From: an uncultured Lachnospiraceae bacterium
Lineage (GTDB): Bacteria > Bacillota > Clostridia > Lachnospirales > Lachnospiraceae
Length of the DNA stretch: 64,000 bases
Assembly (NCBI GenBank): GCA_910578085.1
Contig: CAJTPM010000002.1
Location: 1 to 64,000, forward strand
Direction: 5' to 3'
The first letter of the stretch is position 1, and each line of letters opens with the position of its first letter. The notes beneath the pieces were generated by a model that made no database searches, had not been told where the DNA came from, and saw only the letters and a program-made list of their open reading frames with translations. A program made the translations under genes and the position numbers. Below are positions 1 through 8,630 of this stretch, piece by piece.

Positions 1-1
1 T

Positions 2-283
2 TATATCAGCAGCCTTTGTGAAGACATCGAACTGTTCAGCCGGGCAGTACGGGGACACTGGGCAGTGGAAAGTATGCACTGGCATCTGGATGTGACATTT
101 AAAGAGGATGCAAATACCACACTGGATAAAACAGCAGCGCAGAACCAGAACATCATCCGAAAATGGTGTCTGAGCATGTTGAAACTAATAGAGATAAGGG
201 GAACGAAGATGTCACTAAGAAGGAAGCGATTTAACATAAGCTTTGCACCGGCACAGTTTATCGAAGAACTGATGAAAATTTAA
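2..283 (+). CDS. ISAs1-family transposase, C-terminal part (cut by window edge)
   Basis: The reading frame is open from the first bases and ends at a TAA. The peptide begins YISSL and continues with RGHWAVES-MHWHLDVTFKEDA, the signature around the last acidic residue of ISAs1 (H-repeat) family DDE transposases, then a basic tail with KRFNIS. Only the last ~93 residues are in the window, so I cannot say whether the element is intact upstream. The downstream sequence at 317-335 (CATTCATGCGTTTGTCGTG) could be the right terminal inverted repeat, but its partner lies outside. The element is unrelated to the glycerol kinase gene that follows. Confidence 0.8.
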   Translation, partial: YISSLCEDIELFSRAVRGHWAVESMHWHLDVTFKEDANTTLDKTAAQNQNIIRKWCLSMLKLIEIRGTKMSLRRKRFNISFAPAQFIEELMKI

Positions 284-348
284 AAATCCGCAATTTAGGA
301 TTTGAGTGGGAGTAAACATTCATGCGTTTGTCGTGAGGAATTTTGAAT

Positions 349-377
349 TTGCATGGCGGAACGGAAAAAAGTATGGT
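349..377 (+). promoter_or_regulatory. Possible promoter of glpK
   Basis: TTGCAT at 349-354 and TATGGT at 372-377 are separated by 17 bases, followed by an A/T-rich start region about 60 bases before glpK. The -10 box is imperfect, so this is a moderate call. Confidence 0.4.
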
Positions 378-434
378 AAGATAAAGTGTATGTAAAAAAT
401 TGGCAGTGGATGGTTTAATAGACGGGGGTTACAG

Positions 435-1940
435 ATGAAAAAACGGGGAAAATATATTCTTGCTTTAGATCAGGGGACGACAAGCTCCCGCTGCATTTTA
501 TTTGACAGAAGCGGTAATATCTGCAGTATGGCCCAGAGGGAGTTTATACAGTATTACCCGAAACCGGGATGGGTGGAGCATGATCCGATGGAGATCTGGT
601 CTTCCCAGCTGGCGGTAGCGACGGAGGCCATGGCGAGACTGGGAGCAAAGGCTGCGGATATTGAGGCTATCGGAATCACGAACCAGCGTGAGACGACGAT
701 CGTCTGGGATAAGGAGACGGGGCAGCCTGTCTATCCCGCCATTGTCTGGCAGTGCCGCCGGACGGCAGATCGGATCAGTGAACTGGTAAAGGAAGGGTGC
801 AATGGGGCTGTGCGGGAAAAGACGGGGCTCATACCGGATGCCTATTTTTCTGCCAGCAAAATAGAGTGGATTCTGAATCATGTGGAAGGAGCCAGGGAAA
901 GGGCGGAGGCGGGGAAACTGTTATTTGGAACCGTGGATACCTGGCTGATCTGGAATCTGACAAAGGGAAGTGTTCATGTGACAGACTATACCAATGCTTC
1001 CCGCACAATGTTACTGAATATCCATACGCTTACCTGGGATGAAGAACTGCTTATGCTGTTCCATATTCCGAAAAGCATGCTGCCGGAAGTGAAGCCTTCC
1101 AGCTGTGTTTACGGCTGTACGGACGAGCATCTGATGGGAGAGAAGATCCCCATCACAGGAGCGGCAGGGGATCAGCAGGCGGCTTTATTCGGACAGTGCT
1201 GTTTTGAGGAAGGGGATGTGAAAAATACCTACGGTACAGGCAGCTTTATCCTGATGAATACCGGGAAAAAGCCGATCCTTTCGAAAAACGGGTTGCTTAC
1301 AACGATTGCGGCCGGCACCGGGAAGGACGTGGAATATGCGCTGGAGGGCAGCGTTTTTGTGGCGGGGGCCCTGATTCAGTGGCTGCGGGATGAACTGCGC
1401 CTGTTCAGGACCGCGGCGGACTCGGAAAGTTATGCAAAGAAAGTGGAGGATACGGCGGGAATGTATATTGTGCCCGCTTTCACAGGGCTGGGCGCGCCCT
1501 ACTGGAACGCCTATGCAAGAGGTACGGTGGTGGGACTCACCAGGGGCTGTGGGAAAGAGCATTTTATCCGGGCCGCCCTTGAGGCTATCGCTTATCAGTC
1601 GACGGATGTGATGCATGCCATGGAGGAGGACGCAGGCGTGAAATTAAAGAGCCTGAAGGTGGACGGCGGCGCCAGCGCCAACGATTTTCTGATGGGATTT
1701 CAGGCGGATATTTTAGATACGGAAGTGGTGCGGCCGAAATGCATCGAGACCACGGCGCTGGGAGCGGCCTATCTGGCGGGACTTGCTACGGGCTATTGGA
1801 AAGATAAGGCGGAGATCAGAGAGAACTGGCAGCAGGGGATGTGTTTTGCGCCGTCCATGGATGAAGAAAAGAGGAGAAGCCTGCTGAAAGGATGGAAGAA
1901 GGCGGTGGCGTGCGCCTTGTTCCAGGCGGAAGAAGAGTAG
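435..1940 (+). CDS. glpK: Glycerol kinase
   Basis: FGGY-family kinase of 501 residues, the usual GlpK length. It phosphorylates glycerol to sn-glycerol 3-phosphate with ATP in the cytoplasm. Visible motifs are the N-terminal phosphate-binding segment LDQGTTSSR (about residues 11-19), ITNQRET, the central AGDQQAALFGQ and the C-terminal VDGGASANDFLMGFQADIL. His232 lies in DEHLMGEKIPITG just before AGDQQ; in other Gram-positive GlpKs a histidine in this loop is phosphorylated by the PTS protein HPr, so the same control is plausible. The ATG at 435 follows a GGGGGTTAC site. No glpF or glpD is adjacent. Confidence 0.96.
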   Translation: MKKRGKYILALDQGTTSSRCILFDRSGNICSMAQREFIQYYPKPGWVEHDPMEIWSSQLAVATEAMARLGAKAADIEAIGITNQRETTIVWDKETGQPVYPAIVWQCRRTADRISELVKEGCNGAVREKTGLIPDAYFSASKIEWILNHVEGARERAEAGKLLFGTVDTWLIWNLTKGSVHVTDYTNASRTMLLNIHTLTWDEELLMLFHIPKSMLPEVKPSSCVYGCTDEHLMGEKIPITGAAGDQQAALFGQCCFEEGDVKNTYGTGSFILMNTGKKPILSKNGLLTTIAAGTGKDVEYALEGSVFVAGALIQWLRDELRLFRTAADSESYAKKVEDTAGMYIVPAFTGLGAPYWNAYARGTVVGLTRGCGKEHFIRAALEAIAYQSTDVMHAMEEDAGVKLKSLKVDGGASANDFLMGFQADILDTEVVRPKCIETTALGAAYLAGLATGYWKDKAEIRENWQQGMCFAPSMDEEKRRSLLKGWKKAVACALFQAEEE

Positions 1941-2017
1941 AGGGGTTGTATTGTATTATGGGTATCTACCGGACGCCGGGATGAAACATAAAAAGAGAAA
2001 GAAAGGAATATAATAAA

Positions 2018-3205
2018 ATGCTGGTACAGAAATATAAGGATATGCTGGGAAATAAATCGGTGATCAGGACGCTCTCGGAGTTTGCGACGGCGAGGGGGAA
2101 GGAGATCGGTTATGAGAATGTGTTTGACTATAGTCTGGGGAACCCTTCTGTTCCCGTTCCGCAGGAATTTACGGATACGATGATCCGGCTGCTGCAGGAA
2201 AAGGATTCTGTGGAGCTGCACGGCTACAGCCCCAGTCTCGGAATATATTCTGTGAGAGAGAAAATTGCGGCGTCTCTTCAGAGACGGTTTGGAGTGCCCT
2301 ATAAGGCGGAGCACATTTTTCCCACTTCCGGCGCAGCAGGAGCCATCGCCCACGCGGTGCGGTGCGTATCGGAACCGGGGGATGAAATACTGACATTTGC
2401 CCCGTATTTTCCGGAATATGGCCCTTACATCAATCTGACCGGTGCGAAGCTAAAGGTGGTTCCTGCGGACACGGAGAACTTTCAGATCAATTTTGAGGCC
2501 TTTGAAAAGATGCTGTCAGAGAAGGTGGCGGCAGTGCTCATCAATACGCCGAACAATCCTTCCGGTGCAGTGTATTCCACGGAAACCGTCAGAAAGCTTT
2601 CTGAAATTTTGGAGGTAAAATCGAAACAGTATGACCATAAGATCTATCTGATCTCAGATGAGCCCTACCGTGAGATCCTTTTTGAAGGAGCGGACGCTCC
2701 TTATGTGGCAAAGTATTATGCGGATACTTTAACCTGTTATTCGTTCTCAAAATCCCTGTCCCTGCCCGGGGAACGTATCGGCTATGTGGCGGTAAACCCG
2801 GCCTGTGAGGACGCAGAGACGCTGATACAGATGTGCGGCCAGATCTCCAGGGGCATCGGCCATAACTGTCCCTCTTCGATCATGCAGCTCGCGGCGGCGG
2901 AGACCATCGATCTGACCTCGGATCTCTCCGTCTATGAGACAAACATGAATATCCTGTACAGGGAGCTGAAAGCCCTGGGCTTCACCTGCACAAAACCCGG
3001 CGGAACATTCTACATCTTCCCGAAAGCCCTGGAAGACGACGCGGTGGCCTTTTGCAACAAAGCATTAAAATATGACCTGATCCTGGTTCCCAGCGACAGT
3101 TTCGGCTGTCCCGGTTTCTTCCGCATGGCCTATTGTATCGACACGGAGAAAGTAGAACGATCCCTGCCGGCACTGCGAAGATTCGTGGAACAGGAATATA
3201 AATAA
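2018..3205 (+). CDS. PLP-dependent class I/II aminotransferase
   Basis: Fold type I aminotransferase of 395 residues. The PLP-lysine motif is in SFSKSLSLPGERIGY (about residues 246-260), with NTPNNPSG (substrate/cofactor region), SDEPYRE and a C-terminal FRMAYC arginine segment that binds the substrate carboxylate. This places it near aspartate/aromatic aminotransferases, but the amino donor cannot be read from sequence. It follows glpK by 77 bases with its own AAAGGAA site and no obvious terminator between, and precedes uppP by 28 bases, so the three genes may share a transcript without a clear functional link. Confidence 0.88.
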   Translation: MLVQKYKDMLGNKSVIRTLSEFATARGKEIGYENVFDYSLGNPSVPVPQEFTDTMIRLLQEKDSVELHGYSPSLGIYSVREKIAASLQRRFGVPYKAEHIFPTSGAAGAIAHAVRCVSEPGDEILTFAPYFPEYGPYINLTGAKLKVVPADTENFQINFEAFEKMLSEKVAAVLINTPNNPSGAVYSTETVRKLSEILEVKSKQYDHKIYLISDEPYREILFEGADAPYVAKYYADTLTCYSFSKSLSLPGERIGYVAVNPACEDAETLIQMCGQISRGIGHNCPSSIMQLAAAETIDLTSDLSVYETNMNILYRELKALGFTCTKPGGTFYIFPKALEDDAVAFCNKALKYDLILVPSDSFGCPGFFRMAYCIDTEKVERSLPALRRFVEQEYK

Positions 3206-3233
3206 TCATCCGGATGTGAAAGGAGCAACAAAT

Positions 3234-4061
3234 ATGTCAGATATTTTAAAAGCCATTCTCTTCGGCATCGTAGAAGGCATCACCGAGTGGCTTCCCATCA
3301 GCAGCACCGGTCATATGATTCTGGTGGAAGAGTTTGTGAAAATGCACGTATCCGAAGAATTCTGGAGCCTGTTTTTAGTGGTGATTCAGCTGGGCGCCAT
3401 TATGGCGGTGGTGATTCTTTTCTGGAATAAAATCTGGCCTTTTGGCAGAAAGAAAAAGAACTGCAGATTTTATGTGAAAACGGATATCATCATGCTGTGG
3501 CTTAAGATACTAGCAGCCTGCATTCCGGCGGCTATTGTGGGCGTGCTGTTCGATGATAAGCTGGACGAACTTTTTTACCATCCTTGGTGTGTGGCTATCG
3601 CGCTGATCGTGTTCGGCATCGCTTTTATTATCATAGAAAACAGAAATAAGAATATAGCGCCAAAGATCACTGCCTTAAAGGAGATCACGTTTCAGACGGC
3701 GGCGCTGATCGGTATATTTCAGCTGATCGCGGCGGTTTTTCCGGGGACTTCCCGCTCGGGGGCGACGATCGTGGGAGCCCTTTTGATCGGCGTTTCGAGA
3801 ACTGTGGCGGCGGAATTTACATTTTTCCTTGCGATTCCCGTGATGTTTGGGGCGAGCCTTTTAAAGGTTCTGAAGTTCGGGCTTGCGTTTACGGGAACAG
3901 AGCTGGTTTTGCTGGCTGTGGGAATGGTTGTGGCATTTCTGGTTTCGATGCTGGTGATCCGTTTTCTGATGGGTTATATCAGAAAACATGACTTTAAGGC
4001 CTTCGGATATTACAGAATTGCCCTCGGAGCCGTAGTTTTACTGTACTTTGCGTTAAAATAA
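3234..4061 (+). CDS. uppP: Undecaprenyl-diphosphatase (bacitracin resistance protein)
   Basis: Integral membrane phosphatase of 275 residues that converts undecaprenyl pyrophosphate to the monophosphate lipid carrier used for peptidoglycan and other wall polymers. The two family signatures are present: EGITEWLPISSTGHM near residues 13-27 and FPGTSRSG near residue 165. About eight hydrophobic segments are visible. I chose the ATG at 3234, which has AAAGGAG seven bases upstream and begins MSDILKAILFGI; a GTG at 3216 lacks a comparable site. Confidence 0.95.
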   Translation: MSDILKAILFGIVEGITEWLPISSTGHMILVEEFVKMHVSEEFWSLFLVVIQLGAIMAVVILFWNKIWPFGRKKKNCRFYVKTDIIMLWLKILAACIPAAIVGVLFDDKLDELFYHPWCVAIALIVFGIAFIIIENRNKNIAPKITALKEITFQTAALIGIFQLIAAVFPGTSRSGATIVGALLIGVSRTVAAEFTFFLAIPVMFGASLLKVLKFGLAFTGTELVLLAVGMVVAFLVSMLVIRFLMGYIRKHDFKAFGYYRIALGAVVLLYFALK

Positions 4062-4063
4062 AG

Positions 4064-4092
4064 TTGACAAATAGTAATTGCGGGTATAGAAT
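4064..4092 (+). promoter_or_regulatory. Promoter of the Lys/Ala-rich protein gene
   Basis: A perfect TTGACA at 4064-4069 is followed after 17 bases by TAGAAT at 4087-4092. It begins two bases after the uppP stop codon and lies about 100 bases before the next start codon. Confidence 0.7.
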
Positions 4093-4190
4093 CGGGATGG
4101 TGTAAAAATTTTGAAGGCGGATTGTGGCTGTGCGCTGCTTGCACAGACCGCTATGATATAAAAGGAAGCGGCGCAGGAATGAGGTAAATT

Positions 4191-4664
4191 ATGGAAGGGA
4201 CCAAGAAGACGACAGCGGCGAAGAAGACAGCATTGAAAGAGACAGCAAAAGATACGGTAAAGAAAGTGGAGAAGGCGGCAGAGCCTGTTGCAAAGAAGGT
4301 GGAAAAGGCAGTTGAACCTGTTGCGAAAAAGGTGGAAGAGGCAGCGGTGCCTGCGGCAAAGGCAGTAAAGAAAGAGACTGCAAAGGCAGCGGCTAAAGCG
4401 AAAACGGTTGTGAAAAAGACTGCAGCCAAGGCGGCGACTTCAGCCAGGGCGGCAAAGAAAGAGGTTGAGGCAACTGTCAGCGTACAGTTCTCCGGCAAAT
4501 CCTATACAACACAGGAACTGGTTGCGATCGCGAAAGATGTATGGAAATACGATCTGAAGCAGAAAGTTTCTGATCTCAAGAGCGTGGAACTTTATGTGAA
4601 GCCCGAGGAGAACCAGGCTTACTATGTAATCAACGGCGAACATACAGGAAGCTTCTTTATCTAG
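4191..4664 (+). CDS. Lys/Ala-rich protein with compact C-terminal domain (DUF6465-like)
   Basis: A 157-residue protein in two parts. Residues ~1-95 are almost entirely Lys, Ala, Glu, Val and Thr with repeating units such as VEKAAEPVAKK, VEKAVEPVAKK and VEEAAVPAAKA, resembling histone H1-like or other AK-rich tails. Residues ~96-157 form a non-repetitive domain (VSVQFSGKSYTTQELV ... AYYVINGEHTG) that I believe corresponds to DUF6465, found in Lachnospiraceae. A role in nucleic-acid or polyanion binding is an inference from charge only. It stands alone between a strong promoter and a terminator, suggesting steady monocistronic expression. The reverse-strand open frames across it are composition artefacts. 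Confidence 0.75.
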   Translation: MEGTKKTTAAKKTALKETAKDTVKKVEKAAEPVAKKVEKAVEPVAKKVEEAAVPAAKAVKKETAKAAAKAKTVVKKTAAKAATSARAAKKEVEATVSVQFSGKSYTTQELVAIAKDVWKYDLKQKVSDLKSVELYVKPEENQAYYVINGEHTGSFFI

Positions 4665-4714
4665 AAAGCAAAAGGCAATATATTTTTGCGGCAGAACAGA
4701 ATAAGATACGAGAT

Positions 4715-4754
4715 AAAACCGGAGAGGACAAAAGACAGTTCTTTCCGGTTTTTC
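4715..4754 (+). terminator. Rho-independent terminator
   Basis: AAACCGGA and TCCGGTTT pair around a ~20-base loop and run into a T-tract, 50 bases after the Lys/Ala-rich protein gene. Confidence 0.65.
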
Positions 4755-4831
4755 ATTGCGCAGGCAGTACGGTGAGCAGTGGGGAAAACCGTTCCCTGCC
4801 TGAATTTAAGAGATTTTCGGGTAATTCCTGG

Positions 4832-4866
4832 TTCGGGCAATCAGGGGAGAGAAATAATTGCCCGAA
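4832..4866. repeat. Inverted repeat overlapping a promoter -35 box
   Basis: TTCGGGCAA (4832-4840) is perfectly repeated in inverse as TTGCCCGAA (4858-4866) with a 17-base spacer. The right arm contains the -35 hexamer of the promoter at 4858-4886. It could be an operator or a hairpin; the binding protein is unknown. Confidence 0.5.
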
Positions 4867-4886
4867 AAATGAAAGCATGCTACAAT
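4858..4886 (+). promoter_or_regulatory. Promoter upstream of the two-component locus
   Basis: TTGCCC (4858-4863), 17-base spacer, TACAAT (4881-4886). There is no terminator between this site and the response regulator gene at 5228, so it may drive the sensor locus through the nuclease relic. Confidence 0.55.
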
Positions 4887-4912
4887 GGAACATAAGCAGC
4901 TTTTGAGAGAAT

Positions 4913-5149
4913 TTGCAGGCGCAGAAAGCGGTCGGAAAAAGAAAACGCAGGGCGCTCTTAACGGATGATCTGAAGGCGATGAACGCCTATATGAACAGGG
5001 TAGCACTGGTGACATTCAGCTTTTCTGATACCGGAAAGGAACCGCTCGGGGCGGCATTTGCGCAGATTGAAGACAGGAAGTACGAGGCAACGCTTGCAGG
5101 AAGAGGAATTCCCACGGAACGGATCAGAAAGTACGGGTTTGCTTTCTGA
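4913..5149 (+). pseudogene. Relic of an AAA-ATPase/PD-(D/E)XK nuclease family gene
   Basis: The 78-codon frame joins two pieces of a family that is abundant in gut anaerobes (AAA-ATPase-like domain followed by a DUF1703-type PD-(D/E)XK domain). Residues ~18-42 (DDLKAMNAYMNRVALVTFS) resemble the end of the ATPase-like region, and residues ~50-78 (IEDRKYEATLAGRGIPTERI, then RKYGFAF) resemble the extreme C terminus of the nuclease domain. Several hundred residues that normally lie between them are missing, so this is an internal-deletion relic. No convincing ribosome site is seen. Confidence 0.65.
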
Positions 5150-5227
5150 GGGAAGAAGGCACTGATCAGACGGGGATGACAGGTTTTCCGGTGAACAAAA
5201 TACCAAAAATCAGGAAAGGAGTTAAAA

Positions 5228-6847
5228 GTGAGCTTATATCGCATTATGTTGGTGGACGATGAGGAGGAAGTGCGTGGGGCCATGATCCGCCAGATGGACT
5301 GGGAAAAACTGGGATTTACTGTGGTGGGAGATGCCGAAAACGGTCAGGATGCGCTGGAAAAGTTAGAGCAGCTTGAGCCGGACGTCATTATGACGGATAT
5401 CCGCATGCCCTATATGGATGGGCTTTCGTTAGTGGCAAGAATCCGGGAAAAGTATCCTTTTATGAAGATTCTCATATTTTCCGGCTATGATGATTTTGAA
5501 TATGCAAAGCAGGCGATCAAGTTTCGGGTGACGGAGTATATTCTGAAACCGGTCAACGGAGAGGAGCTGGCGGAGATCTTAAAAAGGGTGAAGGACTCTC
5601 TGGATGAGGAAATTGAACAGCGGCGCAATATCCATATCCTGCAGGAGCGCTATGAGAACAGTCTGCCGGTGCTACGGGAGCTGTTTTTGAATGACCTGGT
5701 GAGTCAGACTGCGGAGGTGACGGATGCCGAGTTCAGGCTCAGAGAGTATGGTATTGATATTCTGGACGCCCGGAAATGGCTGGCGGCTGTCATTCATGTG
5801 GAACGTCTGGAACAGACCGGAGAACAGGAGTTCTCCGGTCATCAGGAGCTGATCCCGATCTCTGTGCGGGCTCTGGTGGAAGATCATCTGAAGCCTTACT
5901 GCCGGTTTGCCGCCTTTAATTCTGCGGAAGGGATCACTGTGATCGCGGCGCTTGACGGATACAATTCGGAGACCGGGCTGATCGATCAGCTGCATGATAT
6001 CTGCAAGGAGAGCAGACGTATTCTCGGAATCGCCATTACGATCGGCGTGGGGTACAGCTGCGACAGGTTTCAGGAGATCGGGCATTCCTGTCAGACGGCG
6101 GTGGATGCGTTGGGATACCGGGCTATTGTGGGGAGCGGCAGAACCATTTATATCAATGACGTGGAGCCTGTAAACCGCGGGAAACTGCAGTTTGAGGCGA
6201 AGGAAGAGACGGAGCTGACGGCAGCCATCAAATTCGGAAGCAGGGAGCAGATCGGCAGTATGTTTGAGGAACTGGCCGCCCGCATGGATGACGTCAAAGT
6301 CCACGCCAACCAGTACCAGGTCTATATGCTGACGATCGTGAACTGCCTGATCAGACTGATGCAGCAGTATGATCTGGAGATGGCGGAGATGTTTGAGTCG
6401 GAGGAGCACTATGCGGATATCATGAAGCGGGTCTGTCGCAGGGAGAGCTTTGCGGAGGAGATGATCCCGGTGGCCTGCCGCATGAACGAGGCGTTAAACC
6501 AGGCGAGAGACAATACCACAAGAAAGGCGATCGTGGAGGCGAAATCCTATATTCAGGAAAATTATGCGGATCCGGAGCTTTCCGTGGACATGCTCAGCAG
6601 ACATCTGCATATGAGCCCGGCCTATTTTTCCACAGTATTTAAAAAAGAGACGGGACAGACCTATGTGAATTATCTGACGGAGGTGCGGCTTCAGAAAGCG
6701 GAGGAACTTCTGAAGGAGACCGATGATAAGACTTACGAGATCGCGCAGAAAATAGGTTATCAGGAACAGAACTATTTCAGTTATGTTTTTAAGAAGCGCT
6801 ACGGTATGTCGCCTACAAAATACAGGGGAATCAGAGGGAATGGGTAA
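5228..6847 (+). CDS. YesN-type response regulator with AraC output domain
   Basis: Protein of 539 residues. The N-terminal receiver domain has the acidic pair D10/D11, the phospho-acceptor D57 in MTDIRMP and the lysine in YILKPVN. A long middle region is followed by a C-terminal AraC/XylS double helix-turn-helix (about residues 435-535) with the signature IAQKIGYQEQNYFSYVFKKR. It is cognate to the kinase whose start codon overlaps its end by 8 bases. A GTG start is chosen because GGAAAGGAG lies directly upstream. By analogy with YesMN systems and by position, it probably activates the sugar importer downstream. Confidence 0.93.
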   Translation: MSLYRIMLVDDEEEVRGAMIRQMDWEKLGFTVVGDAENGQDALEKLEQLEPDVIMTDIRMPYMDGLSLVARIREKYPFMKILIFSGYDDFEYAKQAIKFRVTEYILKPVNGEELAEILKRVKDSLDEEIEQRRNIHILQERYENSLPVLRELFLNDLVSQTAEVTDAEFRLREYGIDILDARKWLAAVIHVERLEQTGEQEFSGHQELIPISVRALVEDHLKPYCRFAAFNSAEGITVIAALDGYNSETGLIDQLHDICKESRRILGIAITIGVGYSCDRFQEIGHSCQTAVDALGYRAIVGSGRTIYINDVEPVNRGKLQFEAKEETELTAAIKFGSREQIGSMFEELAARMDDVKVHANQYQVYMLTIVNCLIRLMQQYDLEMAEMFESEEHYADIMKRVCRRESFAEEMIPVACRMNEALNQARDNTTRKAIVEAKSYIQENYADPELSVDMLSRHLHMSPAYFSTVFKKETGQTYVNYLTEVRLQKAEELLKETDDKTYEIAQKIGYQEQNYFSYVFKKRYGMSPTKYRGIRGNG

Positions 6848-8630
6848 ACGGACATGGGCCGAAGCCTTAAAAAAAGTAAGTATCCGGTACACGATATTTC
6901 TTTATTTTACAGTCAGTGCGCTGGTGGCTATGCTGCTCGGCGGCGTGGCGCTCTATGTGCAGATGTCCCGCCAGGTGTCGACTGTGGTGCAGGAAGAAAA
7001 TGAGGCGGTTTTGAGCCAGGTGAACCGTTCGGTGGATTCCTACCTCAGAACGATCATGAAGCTGTCCGACAGTCTGTATTACGGCGTGATCAAAAATGCG
7101 GATATGCGGGAGGAGTCGCTGAATGACCAGATCACGCTGCTGTATGACAATAATAAAGACAGTATCGCCAACATCGCACTGTTGTCAAAGGACGGGGAGC
7201 TGCTTGAGGCGGTGCCGGCGGCGCGCTTAAAGACAGACTTGGATGTGACAAAGGAGGAATGGTTCGGCAATACATTGGAGCGGACGGATAACCTGCATTT
7301 CACGACGCCCCATGTGCAGTATATTTTTGACGGCAGCGAACAGCAGTACAGGTGGGTGATCACGCTGACCAGAGCGGTGGAAATTACCCACGGCACTTCC
7401 ACGGAACAGGGGGTTCTGCTGATCGATATCCGCTATAACAGCTTACAGCAGATCTTAGAGGATATTTCTCTGGGCAATCAGGGATATCTCTATATGATAA
7501 GCAGTGACGGAGAACTGATCTACCATCCGAAGATGCAGCTGATCGAGACCGGACAGATGCAGGAAAATATTACCGCCGCCGCAGAATACAGGGACGGCAG
7601 CTATAAAGAGGAATACCGTGGAGAAAACCGGAATGTCAGCGTGAAATCGGTGGGCTATACGGGCTGGAAGCTTTTGAGTGTGACGCCGGAGAAGGGGCTT
7701 TCCTTAAGCAATCTCAAAATGCGCCTTTTTGTGGTTTTTGTGGCGGCAGCCTTTCTGTTTGTGCTGGTGCTGATCAATGCCCTGATTTCTTCCCGTATCA
7801 CCAATCCGATCAAGGAACTGGAAAAATCGGTGAATGCCATAGAGGCCGGAGAGCTGGATACGGAGGTGTATACCGGCGGTTCTTACGAGCTGCAGCATCT
7901 GGGGCGTTCCATCGGAGATATGGCGAAACGGATCAAAAAGCTGATGCAGGATATTGTGGCGGAACATGAGTCCAAGAGGAAAAGTGAGTTTGACACGCTG
8001 CAGTCCCAGATCAATCCGCATTTCCTCTACAATACGCTGGATATCATTGTGTGGATGATCGAGAATGAACAGAAGCAGGAGGCGGTCAAGGTGGTGACGG
8101 CCCTGGCCAGATTTTTCAGGATCAGTCTGAGCAAAGGCAAAAGCATTATTACTGTGCATGATGAGCTGGAACATGTGCGCAACTATCTGACGATCCAGCA
8201 GATGCGTTTCAAGAATAAGTTTGTCTATGAGATCCGTGCGGAGGAGGACACGATGGGACTTGCCTGTCTGAAACTGATGCTGCAGCCCCTTGTGGAAAAC
8301 GCTATCTATCACGGCATGGAATTTATGGACGGGGATGGTCTGATCGAAATACAGGTAAAAAAAGAAGGAAAAGATCTTTGGATCGAAGTACGGGACAACG
8401 GGTTTGGGATGACGAAGGAACAGGTGGAGAATCTCCTCAGCGAAAAGCCTCATGTGTCTTCCAGGCGTGGTTCCGGTATCGGCGTCAAAAATGTGAATGA
8501 GCGGATCAGATTGTATTTTGGCGAAGACTACGGCCTTATCATCGAATCCGAGCCGGACGAAGGGTGCCTGATCCGCTGCCATTTGCCGGTAAAAGAATAT
8601 GTGGAACCCATGGAGAGCACACAGACATGA
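6840..8630 (+). CDS. YesM-type sensor histidine kinase
   Basis: Protein of 596 residues. One membrane helix near residues 17-40, an extracellular Cache-like sensor region to about residue 285, a second helix near residues 290-315, a HAMP linker (SSRITNPIKELEKSVNAIE), the his_kinase motif SQINPHFLYNTLD with phospho-acceptor His394, and an HATPase domain with VENAIYHG and the G-boxes GFGM and GSGIGVKNVNER. The ATG at 6840 overlaps the end of the regulator gene; upstream in-frame ATGs lie inside the regulator coding region without a ribosome site. Its stop overlaps the start of the next gene (ATGA), so kinase and sugar-binding protein are translationally coupled. Confidence 0.93.
   Translation: MGKRTWAEALKKVSIRYTIFLYFTVSALVAMLLGGVALYVQMSRQVSTVVQEENEAVLSQVNRSVDSYLRTIMKLSDSLYYGVIKNADMREESLNDQITLLYDNNKDSIANIALLSKDGELLEAVPAARLKTDLDVTKEEWFGNTLERTDNLHFTTPHVQYIFDGSEQQYRWVITLTRAVEITHGTSTEQGVLLIDIRYNSLQQILEDISLGNQGYLYMISSDGELIYHPKMQLIETGQMQENITAAAEYRDGSYKEEYRGENRNVSVKSVGYTGWKLLSVTPEKGLSLSNLKMRLFVVFVAAAFLFVLVLINALISSRITNPIKELEKSVNAIEAGELDTEVYTGGSYELQHLGRSIGDMAKRIKKLMQDIVAEHESKRKSEFDTLQSQINPHFLYNTLDIIVWMIENEQKQEAVKVVTALARFFRISLSKGKSIITVHDELEHVRNYLTIQQMRFKNKFVYEIRAEEDTMGLACLKLMLQPLVENAIYHGMEFMDGDGLIEIQVKKEGKDLWIEVRDNGFGMTKEQVENLLSEKPHVSSRRGSGIGVKNVNERIRLYFGEDYGLIIESEPDEGCLIRCHLPVKEYVEPMESTQT

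Noticed and set aside
4191..4480. DNA tandem repeat or CRISPR-like array in the Lys/Ala-rich gene
   Set aside because: The repetition is of codons within a reading frame, units vary and there are no spacers. No CRISPR array was seen anywhere in the window.
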